Positions 26,765 to 36,588 of a stretch of DNA of 64,000 bases are shown in pieces. This stretch comes from Pseudomonas sp. FP2309 (GTDB taxonomy: Bacteria > Pseudomonadota > Gammaproteobacteria > Pseudomonadales > Pseudomonadaceae): positions 868,001 through 932,000 of the forward strand of contig NZ_CP117439.1 in assembly GCF_030687575.1 (NCBI RefSeq), read 5' to 3'. Positions within the stretch are counted from its first letter, which is position 1, and each line of letters opens with the position of its first letter. The translations under genes and the position numbers were made by a program. The notes under the pieces were generated by a model. That model saw only the letters and a program-made list of their open reading frames with translations. It made no database searches and was not told the DNA's origin.

Positions 26765-29623
26765 ATGCTTGAGCTCACTGTAGAGCAGATATCCATTGGC
26801 CAGGTGGCTGTGGATAAATCTGCTGCCTTGCACCTGCTCGCTGACAAACTGGTGGCCGATGGCCTGGTCGCCGAAGGGTATCTCAGCGGTTTGCAAGCCC
26901 GTGAAGCCCAAGGCTCGACCTTTCTCGGCCAAGGTATTGCCATCCCCCACGGCACCCCTGAAACCCGCGACCAAGTGTTCTCGACGGGCGTGCGCCTGTT
27001 GCAGTTCCCCGAGGGGGTGGACTGGGGCGACGGTCAGATCGTCTACCTGGCAATCGGCATTGCGGCCCAATCCGACGAACATTTGCGCCTGCTGCAACTG
27101 CTCACCCGTGCCCTCGGTGAGACCGACCTGGGTCAGGCCCTGCGCCGTGCCGCGACCGCCGAGGCGCTGTTGAAACTGCTGCAAGGCGCGCCACAGGAGC
27201 TGGCACTCGACGCGCAGATGATCAGCCTGGGCGTGTCCGCCGACGACTTCGAGGAATTGGTGTGGCGCGGTGCACGCCTTCTGCGTCAGGCCGACTGTGT
27301 GAGCAACGGGTTTGCCGCGGTGTTGCAGCAGGTGGACGCATTGCCCTTGGGCGATGGCCTGTGGTGGTTGCACAGTGAACAGACGGTCAAGCGCCCCGGC
27401 CTTGCGTTCGTCACACCGGACAAACCCATGCGTTACCTCGGCCAGCCACTCAATGGCCTGTTCTGCCTGGCCAGCCTGGGCGAAGCGCATCAGGCGTTGT
27501 TGGAGCGCCTGTGCGCCCTGTTGATTGAAGGCCGTGGCCAGGAACTGGGCCGCGCCACCAGCAGCCGCGCGGTGCTCGAAGTGCTCGGCGGCGAACTGCC
27601 GCCAGACTGGCCGAGCGCGCGTATCACCCTGGCCAACGCCCACGGCCTGCATGCACGGCCGGCGAAGATTCTCGCGCAATTGGCGAAAAGTTTTGACGGC
27701 GATATTCGCGTGCGCATCATTGATGGCCCGGCCGGCGCCGTGTCGGTCAAAAGCCTGAGCAAGTTGCTCAGCCTGGGCGCGCGTCGCGGCCAGGTGCTGG
27801 AGTTTATCGCCGAGCCAACGATTGCCGGTGATGCACTGCCCGCGCTGCTGGCGTCGGTAGAAGAGGGGTTGGGCGAAGAAGTCGAGCCGCTGCCGACCGC
27901 AGCGGCCCAGCCCGAGGTGCTCGATACCGAGCCGGTACTCAGCGCGCCGCCGGCCGGCAGCCAGGTGCAGGCCATCGCCGCCGCGCCGGGCATTGCCATC
28001 GGCCCTGCGCACATCCAGGTCCAGCACGTCTTCGACTACCCCCTGCGCGGTGAGTCCTCGGCCACCGAGCGCCAGCGCCTGCAAGCTGCCCTGGCAGATG
28101 TGCGCCGGGATATCCAGGGCCTGATCGAGCGCAATCCGGCCAAGGCGATCCGCGAGATTTTCATCACCCACCAGGAAATGCTCGACGACCCGGAACTGAC
28201 CGACGACGTCGACACCCGCCTCAAGCAAGGCGAAAGCGCCGAAGCGGCGTGGATGAGCGTGATCGAAGCCGCCGCCAAACAGCAGGAGTCGTTGCAGGAT
28301 GCGTTGCTCGCCGAGCGTGCCGCCGACCTGCGTGATGTCGGTCGTCGTGTGCTGGCGCAACTGTGCGGCGTCGAAAGCGCCCAGGAGCCCAGCGAGCCTT
28401 ACATCCTGGTGATGGACGAAGTCGGTCCGTCCGACGTCGCCCGCCTCGACCCGGCGCGTGTCGCCGGCATCCTCACCGCCCGTGGCGGCGCCACCGCACA
28501 CAGCGCCATTGTTGCGCGTGCCCTGGGTATCCCTGCGCTGGTGGGTGCCGGTTCGGCAGTATTGCTGCTGGCCTCGGGTACACCCTTGCTGCTCGATGGC
28601 CAGCGCGGCCGCCTGCATGTGGACCCCGATGCCGCGACCCTGCAACGCGCCACCGTCGAGCGCGACACCCGCGAACAACGCCTGCAGGCCGCGTCCGCGC
28701 AACGCCACGAACCGGCCCTGACCCGTGACGGTCACGCCGTGGAAGTGTTCGCCAACATCGGCGAAAGCGCCGGTGTGGCCGGTGCGGTGGAGCAGGGCGC
28801 CGAAGGCATCGGCTTGCTGCGTACCGAACTGATTTTCATGGCCCACCCCCAGGCCCCGGACGAAGCCACCCAGGAAGCCGAATACCGCCGCGTCCTCGAC
28901 GGCCTCGGCGGGCGTCCGCTGGTGGTGCGGACCCTCGACGTGGGCGGCGATAAACCCTTGCCGTACTGGCCGATTGCCGAGGAAGAAAACCCCTTCCTCG
29001 GCGTGCGCGGCATTCGCCTGACCTTGCAACGCCCGCAGATCATGGAAGCCCAACTGCGCGCGCTGCTGCGTTCGGCGGACAACCGCCCGCTGCGCATCAT
29101 GTTCCCCATGGTCGGCAGCGTGGAGGAGTGGCGCGCGGCCCGGGACATGACCGAGCGCCTGCGCCTGGAAATTCCGGTGGCTGACCTGCAACTGGGGATC
29201 ATGATCGAAGTGCCTTCGGCCGCGCTGCTGGCGCCGGTGCTGGCCAGGGAAGTCGACTTCTTCAGCGTCGGTACCAACGACCTGACCCAGTACACCCTGG
29301 CCATCGACCGTGGTCACCCGACCCTGTCGGCCCAGGCCGACGGCCTGCACCCGGCGGTATTGCAACTGATCGACATCACCGTGCGCGCGGCCCATGCCCA
29401 TGGCAAATGGGTTGGTGTGTGCGGCGAGCTGGCGGCGGACCCGTTGGCGGTGCCGGTGCTGGTCGGCCTGGGTGTGGATGAGTTGAGCGTGTCGGCCCGC
29501 AGCATTCCTGAAGTGAAGGCGCGGGTGCGTGAATTCAGTCTGAGCCAGGCCCAGGGCCTGGCGCAAAAAGCACTGGCGGTGGGTTCCCCCGCCGAAGTGC
29601 GTGCCCTTGTGGAGGCCTTGTAA
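26765..29623 (+). CDS. fruB: PTS fructose-specific EIIA-HPr-EI fusion FruB
   Basis: A 952-residue phosphotransferase protein (FPr plus EI) that passes phosphate from PEP to FruA. Domains in order: EIIA(Fru) with phosphohistidine His62 (IPHGTPE), a linker, HPr with His296 (HGLHARP), and enzyme I with His579 (GATAHSAIVAR) and C-terminal PEP-binding barrel (GTNDLTQYTLAIDRG). All three phosphohistidines are present. The start follows AGGAG. The next gene fruK begins directly after its stop. Confidence 0.97.
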   Translation: MLELTVEQISIGQVAVDKSAALHLLADKLVADGLVAEGYLSGLQAREAQGSTFLGQGIAIPHGTPETRDQVFSTGVRLLQFPEGVDWGDGQIVYLAIGIAAQSDEHLRLLQLLTRALGETDLGQALRRAATAEALLKLLQGAPQELALDAQMISLGVSADDFEELVWRGARLLRQADCVSNGFAAVLQQVDALPLGDGLWWLHSEQTVKRPGLAFVTPDKPMRYLGQPLNGLFCLASLGEAHQALLERLCALLIEGRGQELGRATSSRAVLEVLGGELPPDWPSARITLANAHGLHARPAKILAQLAKSFDGDIRVRIIDGPAGAVSVKSLSKLLSLGARRGQVLEFIAEPTIAGDALPALLASVEEGLGEEVEPLPTAAAQPEVLDTEPVLSAPPAGSQVQAIAAAPGIAIGPAHIQVQHVFDYPLRGESSATERQRLQAALADVRRDIQGLIERNPAKAIREIFITHQEMLDDPELTDDVDTRLKQGESAEAAWMSVIEAAAKQQESLQDALLAERAADLRDVGRRVLAQLCGVESAQEPSEPYILVMDEVGPSDVARLDPARVAGILTARGGATAHSAIVARALGIPALVGAGSAVLLLASGTPLLLDGQRGRLHVDPDAATLQRATVERDTREQRLQAASAQRHEPALTRDGHAVEVFANIGESAGVAGAVEQGAEGIGLLRTELIFMAHPQAPDEATQEAEYRRVLDGLGGRPLVVRTLDVGGDKPLPYWPIAEEENPFLGVRGIRLTLQRPQIMEAQLRALLRSADNRPLRIMFPMVGSVEEWRAARDMTERLRLEIPVADLQLGIMIEVPSAALLAPVLAREVDFFSVGTNDLTQYTLAIDRGHPTLSAQADGLHPAVLQLIDITVRAAHAHGKWVGVCGELAADPLAVPVLVGLGVDELSVSARSIPEVKARVREFSLSQAQGLAQKALAVGSPAEVRALVEAL

Positions 29624-30544
29624 ATGGCAAGGATTCTGACCCTGACGCTGAACCCGGCGTTGGACCTCACGGTACGTCTGGCGCACCTGCAACTGGGTGA
29701 AGTCAACCGTAGCGAAACCTTGCTGACCCATGCCGCGGGCAAAGGCGTGAACGTGGCGCAGGTCTTGGCGGACCTGGGCCATCAGGTGAGCGTGGGTGGT
29801 TTTCTGGGTGAGGCGAACCCCGAAGCGTTCGACGCGCTCATCGCCAGTCGCGGGTTTGGCGACGCGTTTATTCGTGTCCCCGGTGAAACCCGCAGCAATA
29901 TCAAGATCGCCGAGCAGGACGGGCGCATCACCGACATCAATGCGCCGGGGCCGCTGGTGAGTGAGGCGGCGCAGGCACAGTTGCTCGAATCGCTCGCTGG
30001 CATCGCTGCCGAGTTCGATGCAGTGGTGGTGGCCGGCAGCCTGCCGCGCGGCGTCAGCCCGCAATGGTTCCAGGCACTGCTGCAGACCCTGAAAAGCCTT
30101 GGCCTGAAGGTCGCTCTGGACACCAGCGGCGAAGCGCTGCGCGCCGGGTTGAAGGCGGGCCCATGGATGGTCAAACCCAACACTGAAGAACTGGCCGAAG
30201 CGCTGCATAACGCCACCGACGCCATCAGCCAACTGCATCAACAGGGCGTGGAACATGTGGTGGTCTCCGACGGGGCGGCCGGCGTGAGCTGGTACAGCCC
30301 AGGTGCAACCCTGCATGCCACGCCGCCAAAGGTGACGGTGGCCAGCACTGTCGGCGCCGGTGACTCGTTGCTGGCCGGCATGCTCCACGGCCTGCTCAGC
30401 GGCGAAGCACCCGAACAGACCCTGCGCCGCGCGACTGCGATTGCGGCGATGGCGGTCACGCAGATCGGTTTTGGTATCAGCGATGACGCGCAGTTGGCGC
30501 GTCTCGAAAGCGGCGTCGCTGTGCGCACGCTGACCGAACAATAA
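29624..30544 (+). CDS. fruK: 1-phosphofructokinase FruK
   Basis: A 306-residue PfkB-family kinase that makes fructose-1,6-bisphosphate from fructose-1-phosphate. The N-terminal TLNPALDLTV and C-terminal ATP-binding TVGAGDSLLAGML motif with catalytic Asp are present, plus the substrate loop AAGKGVNVAQVL. The ATG is directly next to the fruB stop codon, with 0 nt between them. Confidence 0.97.
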   Translation: MARILTLTLNPALDLTVRLAHLQLGEVNRSETLLTHAAGKGVNVAQVLADLGHQVSVGGFLGEANPEAFDALIASRGFGDAFIRVPGETRSNIKIAEQDGRITDINAPGPLVSEAAQAQLLESLAGIAAEFDAVVVAGSLPRGVSPQWFQALLQTLKSLGLKVALDTSGEALRAGLKAGPWMVKPNTEELAEALHNATDAISQLHQQGVEHVVVSDGAAGVSWYSPGATLHATPPKVTVASTVGAGDSLLAGMLHGLLSGEAPEQTLRRATAIAAMAVTQIGFGISDDAQLARLESGVAVRTLTEQ

Positions 30545-30555
30545 GAGGGATTGTG

Positions 30556-32271
30556 ATGAAGTTAGCCATTGTTACTGCCTGCCCCAACGGCATGGTCACC
30601 AGTGTGCTGTGCGCCCGCTTGTTGGACGCCGCCGCGCAACGCCAGGGCTGGAGCACCAGCGTCGAAGTGGTGGACGTGCAGCATCCCGAGCGTGCGTTGT
30701 CCCAAGCGACCCTCGAGGCCGCCGAGTGGGTATTGCTGGTGAGCAGCACCCCGGTGGACATGCAGCGTTTTGTCGGCAAACGCGTGTTCCAGAGCACCCC
30801 GGCCGTGGCGCTGGCGGATGTCGAAGCGATCTTGCGCCGGGGCGCCGAAGAGGCCCAGGTGTATGTGGCCAGCCAAGCCCCGCTGGCGACAAAAAATGCC
30901 CCGCGTATCGTGGCGATCACGGCCTGCCCGACCGGCGTCGCCCACACGTTCATGGCGGCCGAAGCCTTGCAACAAACCGCCAAGCGCCTGGGTTACGACT
31001 TGCAGGTCGAGACCCAAGGCTCGGTAGGCGCCCGTACACCATTGAGTCCCGAGGCCATTGCCAACGCGGATGTGGTGTTGCTGGCCGCCGATATCGAAGT
31101 GGCCACTGAGCGCTTCGCCGGCAAGAAGATTTACCGCTGCGGTACTGGCGTTGCGCTCAAGCAGTCCGAGGCGACCCTCAACAAAGCCCTGGCCGAAGGG
31201 GCGGTGGAAAGCGCCGCCAGCGGTGCCGTGGCCAAGCCAGAAAAAACCGGTGTGTACAAACACCTGCTCACCGGGGTGTCGTTCATGCTGCCGATGGTGG
31301 TGGCGGGCGGGCTGTTGATCGCCTTGTCGTTTGCGTTCGGTATTCATGCATTTGAACAGCAAGGCACGTTGGCGGCCGCGTTGAAATCTGTCGGCAACAG
31401 CGCCTTTACGTTGATGGTGCCGCTGCTGGCGGGTTATATCGCGTACTCGATTGCCGACCGCCCCGGCATCGCGCCGGGCATGATCGGCGGCCTGTTGGCC
31501 GGCACCTTGGGCGCGGGGTTCATCGGCGGTATCTTTGCCGGTTTCCTGGCTGGCTACGCCGTCAAGTTGATCACCCGCGCGGTGCGTTTGCCGCAAAGCA
31601 TGGAGGCGCTTAAGCCGATCCTGATCATCCCGTTGCTGGCGAGCCTGTTCACCGGCCTGGCGATGATCTACCTGGTCGGCCCGCCTGTGGCGCGCATGCT
31701 CACCGGGCTGACCGACTTTCTCAGCACCATGGGCACCACCAACGCGGTGCTGCTGGGCATCCTGCTGGGCGGCATGATGTGTGTGGACCTGGGCGGGCCG
31801 ATCAACAAGGCGGCCTATGCGTTTTCGGTGGGGTTGCTGGCAGCCTCCAGCGGCGCGCCGATGGCTGCGACCATGGCCGCCGGCATGGTGCCGCCGATCG
31901 GCATGGGCATCGCCACGTTCCTGGCGCGGCGTAAGTTTGCCCAGACCGAGCGCGAAGCCGGCAAGGCCGCGATGATTCTCGGGCTGTGCTTTATTTCCGA
32001 AGGCGCGATCCCGTTCGCCGCCAAAGACCCGTTGCGCGTGATCCCGGCCTGCATCGCCGGTGGCGCGTTGACCGGCGCCTTGTCGATGTACTTCGGCTGC
32101 GTCCTGGCGGCGCCCCATGGCGGCCTGTTTGTGTTGGTGATTCCGAATGCGATCAACCATGCGCTGTTGTATTTGCTGGCGATTGTGGCCGGCAGTCTGG
32201 TGACCGGTTTGGTCTATGCGCTGATCAAGCGGCCGGAGGCTGTGGACCTGGCTGTCGCACCGGTGTCATAA
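30556..32271 (+). CDS. fruA: PTS fructose-specific EIIBC component FruA
   Basis: A 571-residue permease. Two tandem EIIB domains come first: residues 1-90 (ACPNG), then 115-210 with the phosphorylation motif TACPTGVAHT. The EIIC membrane domain with about nine helices follows (residues 235 on). This B'-B-C arrangement is that of E. coli FruA. A Shine-Dalgarno AGAGGGA lies upstream; I prefer the ATG at 30556 over the in-frame GTG at 30553. The operon fruB-fruK-fruA is complete. Confidence 0.96.
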   Translation: MKLAIVTACPNGMVTSVLCARLLDAAAQRQGWSTSVEVVDVQHPERALSQATLEAAEWVLLVSSTPVDMQRFVGKRVFQSTPAVALADVEAILRRGAEEAQVYVASQAPLATKNAPRIVAITACPTGVAHTFMAAEALQQTAKRLGYDLQVETQGSVGARTPLSPEAIANADVVLLAADIEVATERFAGKKIYRCGTGVALKQSEATLNKALAEGAVESAASGAVAKPEKTGVYKHLLTGVSFMLPMVVAGGLLIALSFAFGIHAFEQQGTLAAALKSVGNSAFTLMVPLLAGYIAYSIADRPGIAPGMIGGLLAGTLGAGFIGGIFAGFLAGYAVKLITRAVRLPQSMEALKPILIIPLLASLFTGLAMIYLVGPPVARMLTGLTDFLSTMGTTNAVLLGILLGGMMCVDLGGPINKAAYAFSVGLLAASSGAPMAATMAAGMVPPIGMGIATFLARRKFAQTEREAGKAAMILGLCFISEGAIPFAAKDPLRVIPACIAGGALTGALSMYFGCVLAAPHGGLFVLVIPNAINHALLYLLAIVAGSLVTGLVYALIKRPEAVDLAVAPVS

Positions 32272-32314
32272 GCGCATGCTGTAGTGCCCTTTTGATGCTT
32301 GAGAGGGCACCTGC

Positions 32315-33856
32315 ATGAGCCACTTCGATCCTGGCCGTCGCCGTGTGATGCAAGTCGTCGGCGCCGGCCTGTTACTGCCGGGCCTGGCCCCGGCGGTGAT
32401 CGCGTCGGTCAAGGACCGGCCGCAACTCACCGATGGCGTGCAATCGGGCGACCTGCTGGGCGACCGCGCCATGGTCTGGAGCCGCAGCGACCGCCCCGCG
32501 CGGATGGTGGTGGAGTGGGACACGCGTAGCGTGTTCAGCAACCCACGTCGATTCGTCTCGCCGTTGGCCGACGCCCGCAGCGACTTCACCGCCCGCGTCG
32601 AGCTCAGCGGCCTGCCCGCCGACCAGGCGATCTTTTACCGCGTGCATTTCGAAGACGCCCAGACCGGCATCGCCAGCGAACCCTGGTTCGGGCACTTGCG
32701 CAGTGTGCCGCAGCAACGCCGCGACATTCGTTTTGTGTGGAGCGGCGACACCGTCGGCCAAGGTTTTGGCATCAACCCGGACATCGGTGGCATGCGCATC
32801 TATGAAGCCATGCGCCTGCGCCTGCCGGACTTCTTTATCCATAGCGGCGACACCATCTACGCCGACGGCCCGGTACCGGCGCAGCTTGCCACCGAAGGCG
32901 GGCGCATCTGGCGCAATATCACCACCGAGGCCAAGAGCAAGGTCGCGGAAACCCTCGATGAGTATCGCGGCAATTACCGCTACAACCTGCTGGATGAAAA
33001 CGTGCGTCGCTTCAATGCCCAAGTGCCGCAGATCTGGCAGTGGGACGACCATGAAGTGGTGAATAACTGGTCGCCGAGCAAGCAGCTCGATGAGCGTTAC
33101 CAGACCCAAGACATCAATGCCTTGGTCGGCCGCGCACGCCAGGCCTGGCTCGAATATGCACCGATGCGCTTGCAGCGAGCCGACGGCGGCGGGCGGATTT
33201 ATCGCAAGCTCAGTTACGGCCCGTTGCTGGACGTATTCGTGCTCGACATGCGCAGCTATCGCGGCGGCAATGACGACAATCTGGGCGGCGCCAAACCCTT
33301 CCTGGGGCGTGAGCAACTGGACTGGCTCAAGCGCGAACTCGCGGGCTCGAAAGCGCAATGGAAGGTCATCGCTGCCGACATGCCCATCGGCCTGGGCGTG
33401 CCCGACGGCGAGGTGAGCCCCGGTGTGGCGCGTTGGGAGGCCATTGCCAACAACGACCCCGGCGCGCCGCAAGGTCGCGAGTTGGAAATGGCCGAGCTGC
33501 TGAGCTTTTTAAGGGCGCAACAGGTGCGCAACCACGTGTGGCTGACGGCGGATGTGCACTACTGCGCCGCGCATCACTACCACCCTGACCGTGCAGCCTT
33601 CCAGGATTTCGAACCGTTCTGGGAATTCGTCGCCGGGCCGCTGAATGCGGGAAGCTTCGGGCCCAATGCGCTGGACAAAACCTTTGGCCCTGAAGTGGTG
33701 TTCGAGAAGGCACCGCCGGCGCAGAACACCTCGCCGTTTGCCGGGTTTCAGTTTTTTGGTGAGGTGAACATTGATGGGCAGACGGCGGAGTTGAGCGTGA
33801 TCTTGCGCGACCTGGATGGGGTCTCCGTGTTCGAGCAAAAACTACAGCCGGTCTGA
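32315..33856 (+). CDS. Alkaline phosphatase D family phosphodiesterase/phosphatase (PhoD-like, Tat-exported)
   Basis: A 513-residue secreted metallophosphatase of the PhoD family. The N-terminus GRRRVMQVVGAGLLLPG is a twin-arginine signal peptide. A PhoD_N domain follows, then the metallophosphatase core with SGDTIYADGPVP and DDHE/HxxH-type metal ligands (QWDDHEVVNNW, LTADVHYCAAHHY). It follows fruA by 43 bp; a GTGCCCT/AGGGCAC hairpin overlaps the ribosome site. No pho box was seen, so the regulation is unknown. Confidence 0.88.
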   Translation: MSHFDPGRRRVMQVVGAGLLLPGLAPAVIASVKDRPQLTDGVQSGDLLGDRAMVWSRSDRPARMVVEWDTRSVFSNPRRFVSPLADARSDFTARVELSGLPADQAIFYRVHFEDAQTGIASEPWFGHLRSVPQQRRDIRFVWSGDTVGQGFGINPDIGGMRIYEAMRLRLPDFFIHSGDTIYADGPVPAQLATEGGRIWRNITTEAKSKVAETLDEYRGNYRYNLLDENVRRFNAQVPQIWQWDDHEVVNNWSPSKQLDERYQTQDINALVGRARQAWLEYAPMRLQRADGGGRIYRKLSYGPLLDVFVLDMRSYRGGNDDNLGGAKPFLGREQLDWLKRELAGSKAQWKVIAADMPIGLGVPDGEVSPGVARWEAIANNDPGAPQGRELEMAELLSFLRAQQVRNHVWLTADVHYCAAHHYHPDRAAFQDFEPFWEFVAGPLNAGSFGPNALDKTFGPEVVFEKAPPAQNTSPFAGFQFFGEVNIDGQTAELSVILRDLDGVSVFEQKLQPV

Positions 33857-33867
33857 TTTGGCAGGGG

Positions 33868-33895
33868 GCTGTGGGAGCAGGTCCGCTCCCACAGC
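33868..33895. repeat. REP-like palindrome, GCTGTGGGAGC type
   Basis: An 11-bp perfect inverted repeat (GCTGTGGGAGC, loop AGGTCC, GCTCCCACAGC) between convergent genes. This is the short intergenic palindrome found in fluorescent pseudomonads. No T-run. Confidence 0.75.
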
Positions 33896-33930
33896 TGGAT
33901 CGATGCTTGCTTTGACGGTTGCTCGGCGAG

Positions 33931-36456
33931 TCAGTACACATCCCGGCGATACCGGCCTTGCTCAATCAAACGCTCCACCGTCTCAGTGCCCAGCACTTCA
34001 TGCAGCACCTGATCCACACCGGCCGCCATCCCTTGCAGGCTCCCGCACACATAAATCGCCGCGCCATCGGCCAGCCATTTACGCAGGACGTTGGCCGATT
34101 CGCGCAGACGATCCTGTACGTAGATTTTCTCTTCCTGGTCCCGCGAGAACGCCAGGTCCAGCAAGGCCAGATCACCGCTGGCCAGCCAGCCTTGCAGTTC
34201 GTCCTGGCACAGGTAGTCGTGGGCGATGTTGCGTTCGCCGAACAGCAGCCAGTTACGCTGCTGGCCGTCGGCAATGCGTGCCTTGAGCAAGCTGCGCAGC
34301 CCGGCGAGGCCGGTGCCGTTACCCAGCAGAATCAACGGCACCGGCGCGTCCGGCAGATGAAAACCACTGTTGCGGCGCAGGCGCAGGCTGATGCCCGAGC
34401 CGATGGCCGCGTATTCGGTGAGCCAGCCCGAACCCAGGCCCAGGCTGCCGTCGGGGTGGCGCTCCTGGCGCACGATCAGTTCCAGCGCGCCGTCGCTGGC
34501 GATCGAGGCGATGGAGTATTCGCGCATGCCGAGGGGCACCAGTGCATCCACCAGTGCCTGGGCATGCAGGCCGACCATGTGGCTGCGGTTGTCGGGTAGC
34601 TGGCGGCCGGCCAGGGCCCTGTTGAGCGGCTGGGCCAGGCCGTCGACCAGCACGCCTTCACTGCCCATCAGGCCCATGCCGTCGAGGAAGTGCTCGATGG
34701 CCTGGGGAGCATTGCGTGGCAGCACTTCGACCAGATCGCCGGCCTGCCAGGTGTGCGGCGCGGGCGCGGTCAGGCCGAGCAGGTAGACGCCAGAGCCGCT
34801 GCTGCCGGGGTTGAGCAGGCTGCGCCGGCTGAGCATCCAGTGCTCGTACTGCGCCGTGGGCCAGGCCGCGGTGGGCGCGTGGCCGGTCAGTTGGCCCAGC
34901 TGTTGCTGCCAGTGCTGCAGGGCGACGCTGTCGCCGCTGTCCACTTCCACCGGGGCGAACAACGGTGTGCCGCCTTGGTTGGTCAGCCAGAAATGCAAGC
35001 GCCGGGCAAAGCCGCAGAAGTGTGGGTACTGACGGTCACCCAGGGCCAGCACCGCGTAGTTCATGCCTTTGAGGGACAGCTCCTGCGCCAGCACGCTGCG
35101 CTCGAAACCTCGGGCGCTGTCGGGGGCCTCGCCGTCGCCGAACGTGCTCACCACAAACAGCGCGTGCTGCGACTGGCGCAGTTCGTCCTGCGTGACGTTG
35201 GCCAGCGACTGCACCTTCACCGCCAGCCCGGCCGCCTGCAATTGCCCGGCGGTTTGCCAGGCCAGTTGTTCGGCAAAACCGCTCTGGCTGGCAAAGCCGA
35301 TCAGCCAGGCCGAGGCATCGTTATGGTTGGCCGCGAGGCCGTTGCGGGCGTCGCGCACCTGGCGTTTTTTGCGGCGACGGTCCAGGTACAACAGCCAGCC
35401 GGTGATAAAGAACAGCGGCATCAGCACGGAGCTGATGGTGAGGATAATCCGCCCGATCAGGCCGAAATAGCTGCCGGTGTGCAGTGCGTAGAGGCTGGTC
35501 AGCACCTGCGCCTTGAAGCTTTTGCTGGCGTACTGCTCGTGGGATTTGACCTCACCGGTGGCCGGGTCCAGGTTGATCTGGTTCAGCGCGCGGTCATGGG
35601 GCGAGTTTTTCAGCAGGTAATAGACGGTGGCGGGCTGCCCGGCAACCGCCGGCATGCGGATGTTGTAGGCGCTCAAGCCAGGGCCAGCGTTGCTGTAGAT
35701 GCTGCTCCAGATCGCGTCATAGTTGGCCACCGGGGCCGGGCCTGCGGGCGGCGGGCCGCGCTTGCGCATGCGCTCGTTTTGCGGCGCATCGGACAGCAGT
35801 TTGGTCAGGCCCCGGCTGTACCAATCGTAGGACCAGGACAGGCCGGTCAGCGCTGCCAGCAGGTACGCCAGCAGGCACCAAGTGCCGAACACCGAGTGTA
35901 AATCCCAGTTGAAACTGCGGCCCTTTTTGCGCCAGTCCAGGGTCAGCCACACGCGCCAATTCGCCACTTGGCGCGGCCAGCGCAGATACAAGCCGGACAG
36001 GCAGAAGAACACCAGGATCAGCGTGCAGGCGCCGGTGATCTGCCGGCCGGTTTCGCCCATGGCGAGGAAGCGGTGCAGTTGCAGGACAAAGCCGAAGAAA
36101 TCCTGACCCACGGCGTCGCCCATATAGCGGCCGGTGTACGGGTCGAAGTAGCGCATCTGGCCACGGCGCTCACCCGGCGGCGGGGTGAAGAACACGCGCG
36201 CGGCGTTGCCGCTTTCGCTCTCCACCCACAGCATGGACACGGTCTTGCCTTCGGTGGCTTCGAGGGTGCGCACCAGTTCGGCGGGGGGCAGCACGCCGGC
36301 GTCGCGTTTTTCGACGCTCAGGACGCTGGGGTTGAGCGCGCGCAGTATTTCATCCTGAAACGAGACCGCAGCCCCGGTGATCCCCATCAAGGCCAGCACC
36401 AGCCCGGCAGTGATGCCGAAGAACCAGTGCAACTGGAACAGGGTTTTCTTGAACAC
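33931..36456 (-). CDS. PepSY-domain flavoreductase (siderophore-iron or NADPH-sulfite-reductase-type, PiuB/PA4513-like)
   Basis: An 841-residue inner-membrane flavoprotein. Residues 1-370 form a PepSY_TM domain with four helices ([20 protein letters not shown] at the start). Next come a flavodoxin-like FMN domain ([15 protein letters not shown], about 385-395 on), an FAD-binding domain and a ferredoxin-NADP reductase domain ending YRRDVY. Such proteins in the piu locus are thought to reduce ferric siderophores in the periplasm. The start is a GTG at 36456. It belongs to a minus-strand block with piuA but is separated from it by a terminator. Confidence 0.85.
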   Translation of the reverse strand: MFKKTLFQLHWFFGITAGLVLALMGITGAAVSFQDEILRALNPSVLSVEKRDAGVLPPAELVRTLEATEGKTVSMLWVESESGNAARVFFTPPPGERRGQMRYFDPYTGRYMGDAVGQDFFGFVLQLHRFLAMGETGRQITGACTLILVFFCLSGLYLRWPRQVANWRVWLTLDWRKKGRSFNWDLHSVFGTWCLLAYLLAALTGLSWSYDWYSRGLTKLLSDAPQNERMRKRGPPPAGPAPVANYDAIWSSIYSNAGPGLSAYNIRMPAVAGQPATVYYLLKNSPHDRALNQINLDPATGEVKSHEQYASKSFKAQVLTSLYALHTGSYFGLIGRIILTISSVLMPLFFITGWLLYLDRRRKKRQVRDARNGLAANHNDASAWLIGFASQSGFAEQLAWQTAGQLQAAGLAVKVQSLANVTQDELRQSQHALFVVSTFGDGEAPDSARGFERSVLAQELSLKGMNYAVLALGDRQYPHFCGFARRLHFWLTNQGGTPLFAPVEVDSGDSVALQHWQQQLGQLTGHAPTAAWPTAQYEHWMLSRRSLLNPGSSGSGVYLLGLTAPAPHTWQAGDLVEVLPRNAPQAIEHFLDGMGLMGSEGVLVDGLAQPLNRALAGRQLPDNRSHMVGLHAQALVDALVPLGMREYSIASIASDGALELIVRQERHPDGSLGLGSGWLTEYAAIGSGISLRLRRNSGFHLPDAPVPLILLGNGTGLAGLRSLLKARIADGQQRNWLLFGERNIAHDYLCQDELQGWLASGDLALLDLAFSRDQEEKIYVQDRLRESANVLRKWLADGAAIYVCGSLQGMAAGVDQVLHEVLGTETVERLIEQGRYRRDVY

Positions 36457-36540
36457 GTCTGACCGCCTCGTCTATCCGGGTATGTAGGGCACGGCGCGCA
36501 TTATGCCGTGGCTTGTCGAGAAACCTTCTTTTTTACACGC

Positions 36541-36573
36541 AAAAGCCCCACGCATCCGATGCGTGGGGCTTTT
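36541..36573 (-). terminator. Terminator after piuA
   Basis: AAAAGCCCCACGCATC and its complement GATGCGTGGGGCTTTT form a strong stem 15 bp after the piuA stop. It can act in both directions but lies between two minus-strand genes. Confidence 0.85.
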
Positions 36574-36588
36574 GGCTGCGGCTGTTGG

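Noticed and set aside
26705..30541. A 1278-codon open frame on the minus strand across fruB and fruK
   Set aside because: It is antisense to two well-supported PTS genes. Its sequence is low-complexity, dominated by Ala, Gln, Gly, Arg and His, as expected from the complement of GC-rich codons, with no ribosome site or domain.
30562..32160. A 532-codon minus-strand open frame inside fruA
   Set aside because: Shadow of fruA; Gln-, His- and Arg-rich with no recognisable fold.
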